This document shows positions 55,540 through 64,000 of a stretch of 64,000 bases of DNA, one piece after another. Position 1 is the first letter of the stretch, and each line of letters begins with the position of its first letter. A program made the translations under genes and the position numbers. A model generated the notes under the pieces. That model saw nothing but the letters and a program-made list of their open reading frames with translations. It was not told where the DNA came from and did not search any database. The DNA comes from Piscicola geometra. Taxonomy: Eukaryota > Annelida > Clitellata > Hirudinida > Piscicolidae. The stretch covers positions 961,001 to 1,025,000 of the forward strand of contig CALSEQ010000033.1 in the NCBI GenBank assembly GCA_943735955.1. Direction: 5' to 3'.

Positions 55540-58201
55540 GCAATAAATGCAAACATGCAATATATGTAAATATGCAATATATGTAAATATGCAATATATG
55601 TAAATATGCAATATATGTAAATATGCAATATATGTAAATATGCAATATATGTAAATATGCAATAAATGTAAATATGCAATATATGTAAATATGCAATTAA
55701 TGTAAATATGCAATATATGTAAATATGCAATATATGTAAATATGCAAATATGCAATATATGCAAAGATGCAATATATGCAAATAGGCAATATATGTAAAT
55801 ATGCAATATATGTAAATATGCAATATATGTAAATATGCATTATATGTAAATATGCAAATATGCAATATATGCAAATATGCAATATATGCTAATATGCAAT
55901 ATATGTAAATATGCAATATATGTAAATATGCAATATATGTAAAAATGCAATAGATATAAAGATGCAATATATGTAAATATGCAATATATGTAAATATGCA
56001 AATATACAATATATGCAAATATGCAATAAATGCAAATATGCAATATATGTGAATATGCAATATATGTAAATATGCAATATATGTAAATATGCAAAATATG
56101 TAAATATGCAATATATGTAAATATGCAATATATGTAAATTTGCAATATATGTAAATATGCAATTATGCATTATATGCAAATATGCAAAATATGCAAATAT
56201 GCAATATATGTAAATATGCAATATATGTAAATATGCAATATATGTAAATATGCAATATATGTAAATATGCAAATATGCAATATATGCAAATATGCAAAAT
56301 ATGCAAATATGCAATATATGTGAATATGCAATATATGTAAATATGCAATATATGTAAATATGCAATATATGTAAATATGCAATATATGTAAATATGCAAT
56401 ATATGTAAATATGCAATATATGTAAATATGCAATATATGTAAATATGCAATATATGTAAATATGCAATATATGTAAATATGCAATATATGTAAATATGCA
56501 AATATGCAATATATGCAAATATGCAATATATGCAAAAATGCAATATATGTAAATGAACAATATATGTAAATATGCAATATATGTAAATATGCAATATATG
56601 TAAATATACAATTAATGTGAATATGCAATATATGTAAATATGCAATATATGTAAATATGCAGTATATGCAAATATGCAATATATGTAAATATGCAATATA
56701 TGTAAATATGCAATATATGTAAATATGCAAATTATGCAAATATGCAATATATGTAAATATGCAATATATGTGAATATGCAATATATGTAAATATGCAAAT
56801 ATGCAATATATGCAAATATGCAATATATGCAAATATGCAATATATGTAAACATGCAATATATGTAAAGATGCAATATATGTAAATCTGCAATATATGTAA
56901 ATATGCAATATATGCAAATATGCAATATATGTAAATATGCAATATATGTAAATATGCAATATATGTAAATAGGCAATATATGTAAATATCCAATATATGT
57001 AAATATGCAATATATGTAAATATGCAATATATGTAAATATGCAATATATGTAAATATGCACTATATGTAAATATGCAATATACGTAAATATTCAACATAT
57101 GTAAATATGCAATATATGTAAATATGCAAATATGCAATATATGCAAATATGCAATATATGTAAATATGCAATATATGTAAATATGCAATATATGTAAATA
57201 TGCAATATATGTAAATATGCACTATATGTAAATATGCAATATATGTAAATATGCAAATATGCAATATATGCAAATATGCAATATATTTAAATATGCAATA
57301 TATGTAAATATGCAATATATGTAAATATGCAATATATGTAAATATGCAATATATGTAAATAAGCAATATATGTAAATATGCAATATATGTAAATATGCAA
57401 ATATGCAATATATGCAAATATGCAATATATGCAAATATGCAATATATGTAAATATGCAATATATGTAAATATGCAATATATGTAAATATGCAATATATGT
57501 AAATATGCAATATATGTAAATATGCAATATATGTAAATATGCAATATATGTAAATATGCAATATATGTAAATATGCAATATATGTAAACATGCAATATAT
57601 GTAAATATGCAATATATGTAAATATGCAATATATGCAAATATGCAAATATGCAATATATGCAAATATGCAATATATGCAAATATGCAATATATGTAAATA
57701 TGCAATATATGTAAATATGCAATATATGTAAATATGCAATATATGTAAATATGCAATATATGTAAATATGCAATATATGTAAATTTGCAATATATGTAAA
57801 TATGCAAATAGCAATATATGCAAATATGCAAAATATGCAAATATGCAATATATGTGAATATGCAATATATGTAAATATGCAATTTATGTAAATATGCAAT
57901 ATATGTAAATATGCAAATATGCAATATATGCAAATATGCAAAATATGCAAATATGCAATATATGTAAATATGCAATATATGTAAATATGCAATATATGTA
58001 AATATGCAATATATGTAATTATGCAATATATGTAAATATGCAATATATGTAAATATTAAAATATGCAATATATGCAAATATGCAATATATGCAAATATGC
58101 AATATATGTAAATATGCAATATATGTAAATATGCAAATATGCAATATATGCAAATATGCAATATATGCAAATATGCAATATATGCAAATATGCAATATAT
58201 G
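55540..58201 (+). repeat. 2.66-kb block, copy 2
   Basis: This is the partner of 52353-55014, ending where the monomers after 58201 switch to a gtaactatg series. It holds gctaatatg module copy 3 (55888-57101), the shared 7-bp half (57804-57810) and the taaaatat half near 58057. Both shared oddities are 1-bp-scale events, so the two copies descend from one duplicated molecule. Confidence 0.92.
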
Positions 58202-60099
58202 CAAATATGCAATATATGTAAATATGCAATATATGTAACTATGCAATATATGTAAATATGCAATATATGTAAATATGCAATGTATGTAAATATGCAAAAT
58301 ATGTAAATATGCAATATATGTAAATATGCAATATATGTAAATATGCAATATATGTAAATATGCAATATATGTAAATATGCAATATATGTAAATATGCAAT
58401 AAATGCAAATATGCAGTATATGTAAATATGCAATATATGTAAATATGCAATATATGTAAATATGCAATATATGTAAATATGCAATATATGTGAATATGCA
58501 AAATATGTAAATATGCTATATATGTAAATATGCAATATATGTAAATATGCAATATATGTAAACATGCAATATATGTAAATATGCAATATATGTAAATATG
58601 CAAATATGCAATGTATGCAAATATGCAATATATGCAAAAATGCAATATATGTAAATATGCAATATATGTAAATATGCAATATATGTAAATATGCAATATA
58701 TGTAAATATACAATATATGTAAATATGCAATATATGTAAATATGCAATATATGTAAATATGCAATATATGCAAATATGCAATATATGTAAATATGCAATA
58801 TATGTAAATATGCAATATATGTAAATATGCAATATATGCAAATATGCAATAAATGTAAATATGCAATATATGTAAATATGCAATATATGTAAATATGCAA
58901 ATATGCAATATATGCAAAGTTGCAATATATGCAAATATGCAATATATGCAAAGTTGCAATATATGCAAATATGCAATATATGTAAATATGCAATATATGT
59001 AAATATGCAATATATGTAAATATGCAATATATGTAATTATGCAATATATGTAAATATGCAATATATGTAAATATGCAAAGATGCAATATATGCAAATATG
59101 CAATATATGCAAATATGCAATATATGTAAATATGCAATATATGTAAATATGCAAATATGCAATATATGCAAATATGCAATATATGCAAATATGCAATATA
59201 TGTAAATATGCAAATATGCAATATACGCAAATATGCAATATATGCAAAAATGCAATATATGTAAATATGCAATATATTTAAATATGCAATTTATGTAAAT
59301 ATGCAATAAATGTAAATATACAATATATGTAAATATGCAATATATGTAAACATGCAATACATGTGAATATGCAATTTATGCAAATATGCAATATATGTAA
59401 ATATGCGATATATGTAAATATGCAATAAATGTAAATATGCAATATATGCAAATATGCAATATATGTAAATATGCAATATATGTAAATATGCAATATATGT
59501 AAATATGCAAATATGCAATATATGCAAATATGCACTATATGCAAATATGCAATATATGCAAATATGCAATATATGCAAATATGCAATATATGTAAATATG
59601 CAATATATGTAAATATGCAATATATGTAAATATGCAATATATGTAATTATGCAATATATGTAAATATGCAATATCGGTAAATATGCAAATATGCAATATA
59701 TGCAAATATGCAATATATGCAAATATGCAATATATGTAAATATGCAATATATGTAAATATGCAATATATGTAAATATGCAATATATGTAATTATGCAATA
59801 TATGTAAATATGCAATTAATGTAAATATGCAATATATGTAAATATGCAATATATGTAAATATGCAAATATGCAATATATGCAAATATGCAATATATGCAA
59901 ATATGCAATATTTGTAAATATGCAATATATGTAAACATGCAATATATGTAAATATGCAAATATGCAATATATGCAAATATGCAATATATGCAAATATGCA
60001 ATATATGCAAATATGCAATATATGCAAATATGCAAAATATGTAAATATGCAATTTATGTAAATATGCAATATATGTAAATATGCAATATATGTAAATAT
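58202..60099 (+). repeat. Satellite segment with clustered C-monomers
   Basis: It holds gcaaagttgc twice near 58916 and 58950, atacgcaaat (CpG 59226), gcgatatatg near 59406, an atatcggtaaat (near 59672) and several runs of gcaaatat monomers. I see no long near-identical pair by eye in this part. Confidence 0.75.
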
Positions 60100-61066
60100 G
60101 CAATAAATGCAAATATGCAATATATGTAAATATGCAATATATGAAAATATGCAATATATGTAAATATGCAATATATGTAAATATGCAATATATGTAAATA
60201 TGCAATATATGTAAATATGCAATATATGTAAATATGCAATTAATGTAAATATGCAATATATGTAAATATGCAATATATGTAAATATGCAATATATGTAAA
60301 TATGCAATATATGCAAATATGCAATATATGCAAATATGCAATATATGTAAATATGCTATCTATGTAAATATGCAATATATGTAAATATGCAAATATGCAA
60401 TATATGCAAATTTGCAATATATACAAATATGCAATATATGTAAATATGCAATATATGTAAATATGCAATTTATGTAAATATACAATATATGTAATTATGC
60501 AATATATGTAAATATGCAATATATGTAAATATGCAAATATGCAGTATATGCAAATATGCAATATATGCAAATATGCAATATATGTAAATATGCAATATAT
60601 GTAAATATGCAAATATGCAATATATGCAAATATGCAATATATGCAAATATGCAATATATGTAAATGTGCAAATATGCAATATACGCAAATATGCAATATA
60701 TGCAATATATGTAAACATGCAACATATGTGAATATGCAATATATGCAAATATGCAATATATGTAAATATGCAATATATGTAAATATGCAATAAATGTAAA
60801 TATGCAATATATGCAAATATGCAATATATGTAAATATGCAAAATATGTAAATATGCAATATATGTAAATATGCAAATATGCAATATAGGCAAATTTGCAA
60901 TATATACAAATATGCAATATATGCAAATATGCAATATATGTAAATGTGCAAATATGCAATATACGCAAATATGCAATATATGCAATATATGTAAACATGC
61001 AACATATGTGAATATGCAATATATGCAAATATGCAATATATGTAAATATGCAATATATGTAAATAT
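60100..61066 (+). repeat. 967-bp tandem block, copy 1, with an internal 280-bp duplication
   Basis: It is bounded by gcaataaatgcaaat at 60100 and 61067. Markers at offset 967 are gcaattaatg (60236), gctatctatg (60355), gcaatttatg (60465) and gcaatatagg (60880). Within it a stretch beginning gtaaatgtgcaaat, with atacgcaaat and a shortened gcaatatatg doublet before aacatgcaac, occurs twice, 280 bp apart (near 60661 and 60941). Confidence 0.88.
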
Positions 61067-61860
61067 GCAATAAATGCAAATATGCAATATATGTAAATAT
61101 GCAATATATGTAAATATGCAATATATGTAAATATGCAATATATGTAAATATGCAATATATGTAAATATGCAATATATGTAAATATGCAATATATGTAAAT
61201 ATGCAATTAATGTAAATATGCAATATATGTAAATATGCAATATATGTAAATATGCAATATATGTAAATATGCAATATATGCAAATATGCAATATATGCAA
61301 ATATGCAATATATGTAAATATGCTATCTATGTAAATATGCAATATATGTAAATATGCAAATATGCAATATATGCAAATTTGCAATATATACAAATATGCA
61401 ATATATGTAAATATGCAATATATGTAAATATGCAATTTATGTAAATATGCAATATATGTAATTATGCAATATATGTAAATATGCAATATATGTAAATATG
61501 CAAATATGCAGTATATGCAAATATGCAATATATGCAAATATGCAATATATGTAAATATGCAATATATGTAAATATGCAAATATGCAATATATGCAAATAT
61601 GCAATATATGCAAATATGCAATATATGTAAATGTGCAAATATGCAATATACGCAAATATGCAATATATGCAATATATGTAAACATGCAACATATGTGAAT
61701 ATGCAATATATGCAAATATGCAATATATGTAAATATGCAATATATGTAAATATGCAATAAATGTAAATATGCAATATATGCAAATATGCAATATATGTAA
61801 ATATGCAAAATATGTAAATATGCAATATATGTAAATATGCAAATATGCAATATAGGCAAA
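61067..61860 (+). repeat. 967-bp tandem block, copy 2 (partial)
   Basis: It repeats copy 1 up to gcaatatagg (61847) and then diverges: copy 1 continues with gcaaatttgc, this copy with gcaaatatgc. Because it stops before the second 280-bp unit, it holds that unit once only (CpG 61651). Confidence 0.85.
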
Positions 61861-62601
61861 TATGCAATATATGCAAATATGCAATATATGTAAATATGCA
61901 ATATATGTAAATATGCAATATATGTAAATATGCAATATATGTAATTATGCAATATATGTAAATATGCAATACATGTAAATATGCAAATATGCAATATATG
62001 CAAATATGCAATATATGCAAATATGCAATATATGTAAATTTGCAATATATGTAAATATGCAAATATGCAATATATGCAAATATGCAATATTTCCTAATAT
62101 GCAATATATGTAAATATGCAATATATGTAAAAATGCAATATATGTAAATATGCAATATATGTAAATATGCAATAAATGCAAATATGCAATATATGTAAAT
62201 ATGCAATATATGTAAATATGCAATATATGTAAATATGCAATATATGTAAATATGCAATATATGTAAATATGCAATATATGTAAATATGCAATATATGTTA
62301 ATATGCAATATATGTAAATATGCAATATATGTAAATATGCAAATATGCAATATATGCAAATATGCAATATATGCAAATAGGCAATATATGTAAATATGCT
62401 ATATATGTAAATATGCAATATATGTAAATATGCAATATATGTAAATATGCATTATATGTAAATATGCAATATATGTAAATATGCAATATATGTAAACATG
62501 CAATATATGTAAATATGCAATATATGTAAATATGCAATATATGTAAATATGCAAATATGCAATATATGCAAATATGCAATATATGCAAATATGCAATATA
62601 T
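61861..62601 (+). repeat. Linking satellite segment
   Basis: Monomers carry gtaattatg, a ttcctaat change near 62091, gcaataaatg, gttaatatg, gctatatatg near 62398 and gcattatatg near 62450, the last being the usual lead-in to a gctaatatg module. Confidence 0.75.
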
Positions 62602-63825
62602 GCTAATATGCAATATATGTAAATATGCAATATATGTAAATATGCAATATATGTAAAAATGCAATAGATATAAATATGCAATATATGTAAATATGCAATA
62701 TATGTAAATATGCAAATCTACAAAATATGCAAATATGCAATATATGCAAATATGCAATATATGTGAATATGCAATAAATGTAAATATGCAATATATGTAA
62801 ATATGCAATATATGTAAATATGCAATATATGTAAATATGCAATATATGTAAATTTGCAATATATGTAAATGTGCAAATATGCAATATATGCAAATATGCA
62901 AAATATGCAAATATGCAATATATGTAAATATGCAATATATGTAAATATGCAATATATGTAAATATGAAATATATGTAAATATGCAAATATGCAATATATG
63001 CAAATATGCAAAATATGCAAATATGCAATATATGTAAATATGCAATATATGTAAATGTGCAATATATGTAAATATGCAATATATGTAAATATGCAATATA
63101 TGTAAATATGCAATATATGTAAATATGCAATATATGTAAATATGCAATATATGTAAATATGCAATATATGTGAATATGCAATATATGTAAAAATGCAAAT
63201 AAGCAATATATGCAAATATGCAATATATGCAAATATGCAATATATGCAAATATGCAATATATGCAAATATGCAATATATGCAAAAATGCAATATATGTAA
63301 ATATGCAATATATGTAAATATACAATATATGTAAATATGCAATATATGTAAATATGCAATTTATGTAAATATGCAGTATATGCAAATATGCAATATATGT
63401 AAACATGCAATATATGTAAATATGCAATATATGTAAATATGCAAAATATGCAAATATGCAATATATGCAATATATGTAAATATGCAATATATGTGAATAT
63501 GCAATATATGTGAATATGCAAATATGCAATATATGCAAATATGCAATATATGCAAATATGCCATATATGTAAATATGCAATATATGTAAAGATGCAATAT
63601 ATGTAAATCTGCAATATATGTAAATATGCAATATATGCAAATATGCAATATATGTAAATATGCAATATATGTAAATATGCAATATATGTAAATAGGCAAT
63701 ATATGTAAATATCCAATATATGTGAATATGCAATATATGTAAATATGCAATATATGTAAATATGCAATATATGTAAATATGCAATATATGTAAATATGCA
63801 ATATACGTAAATATGCAACATATGT
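62602..63825 (+). repeat. gctaatatg-to-caacatatg module, copy 4
   Basis: It starts at gctaatatg (62602) with gcaatagatataaat shortly after, as in copies at 44999, 52701 and 55888. It ends with atacgtaaat (CpG 63806) and caacatatg. It is the most diverged copy: it lacks gtaaatgaac and has gcaaatctac, gtaaaaatgcaaataagc and a shortened gcaatatatg doublet near 63465. Confidence 0.82.
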
Positions 63826-64000
63826 AAATATGCAATATATGTAAATATGCAAATATGCAATATATGCAAATATGCAATATATGTAAATATGCAATATATG
63901 TAAATATGCAATATATGTAAATATGCAATATATGTAAATATGCAATATATGTAAATATGCAATATATGTAAATATGCAAATATGCAATATATGCAAATAT
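63826..64000 (+). repeat. Right end, array continues
   Basis: Canonical monomers with two half-monomer cassettes (near 63853 and 63977) run to the last base. The satellite therefore extends beyond the window. Confidence 0.9.

Larger units (their letters stand above)
1..64000 (+). repeat. 17-bp AT-rich satellite array filling the window
   Basis: The monomer gcaatatatgtaaatat repeats head-to-tail from the first to the last base. It has 8 A, 6 T, 2 G and 1 C. I saw no orientation switch and no non-satellite stretch longer than a single monomer. Most departures are single-base changes (gcaaat, gtgaat, gaaaat, aataaat, aacat, gcatta) or gain and loss of an 8-bp half. The + strand has a TAA in every monomer and is closed in every frame; the - strand consensus has no stop. 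Long satellite arrays with higher-order structure are a hallmark of eukaryotic heterochromatin; that assignment is inference. No function is assigned. Confidence 0.98.

Noticed and set aside
60870..61073. Only + strand open frame (67 residues)
   Set aside because: It crosses the 967/280-bp duplication, where C-type monomers and shortened monomers remove the in-frame TAA. It is pure satellite translated, with no independent sign of coding.
1..64000. CRISPR array or plasmid iterons
   Set aside because: There are direct repeats but no spacers of unique sequence, no cas or rep gene, and thousands of monomers.
1..64000. Telomeric repeat
   Set aside because: The monomer lacks the G-run and strand pattern of telomeric repeats and is not a 5-8 bp G-rich unit.
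1..64000. CENP-B-box centromeric satellite
   Set aside because: The CENP-B box needs two CpGs in a defined motif. The array has almost no CpG and no such motif. Centromeric location by other means remains possible.
1..64000. Mitochondrial or plastid AT-rich control region
   Set aside because: 64 kb of tandem repeat with multi-kilobase higher-order structure and no organelle gene is far outside usual control-region size.
1..64000. TATA boxes and promoters from the many tatata strings
   Set aside because: They occur in every monomer and cannot be told apart from background composition. No transcript start evidence exists in sequence alone.

Overview
The whole 64 kb window is one uninterrupted, head-to-tail satellite (tandem repeat) array. 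The basic monomer is 17 bp, gcaatatatgtaaatat on the + strand, about 82% A+T with no CpG. I find no gene, RNA gene, transposon, CRISPR array or unique-sequence island. The array runs off both ends of the window, so its true borders are not visible. Its length, base composition, monomer size and nested higher-order organisation point to eukaryotic heterochromatic DNA (centromeric, pericentromeric, subtelomeric or an accessory/sex chromosome). The species cannot be read from the sequence and I do not recognise the monomer.

The array has at least four levels. (1) The 17-mer is itself two diverged halves, gcaatatat (9) and gtaaatat (8). (2) Every ~180-280 bp a cassette interrupts the canonical run: a gaaaatat-type monomer (mainly in the left 28 kb), a canonical monomer, a free 8-bp half-monomer gcaaatat, then one or two monomers with gcaaatat in place of gtaaatat. 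(3) Rare variants mark higher-order blocks of about 0.45-3.2 kb that recur in tandem (449, 551, 704, 891, 1078, 1399, 1456, 1544, ~1.7-2.0 k, 3187 bp). (4) These blocks recur again at offsets of 4,949, ~7,275-7,750, 7,685, 11,588 and ~12,500-13,055 bp.

Layout. 1-7.2 kb: 1.7-2.0 kb higher-order repeats. 7.2-10.0 kb: a near-identical 1,399 bp tandem pair. 9.6-26 kb: a mosaic reiterated at 4.9, 7.3-7.8 and 12.5-13.1 kb. 26-28.5 kb: a 577 bp pair and a transition. 28.5-36.1 kb: a distinct family marked by eleven 'tactcaat' variants. 36.1-40.6 kb: a looser family marked by gcattatatg/gcaatttatg. 40.6-64 kb: a family marked by atacgcaaat, gcaattaatg, gctaatatg and attcaac variants, with 1,544, 891/1,078, 3,187 and 967 bp duplications.

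Long open frames on the - strand are a by-product. The consensus has no stop in any - strand frame, and because 17 leaves remainder 2 on division by 3, all three frames read the same 17-residue cycle (HILHIYIYCIFTYIAYL). They are not annotated as genes. Positions and offsets were counted by eye from the printed sequence; block ends are good to about one monomer unless stated.
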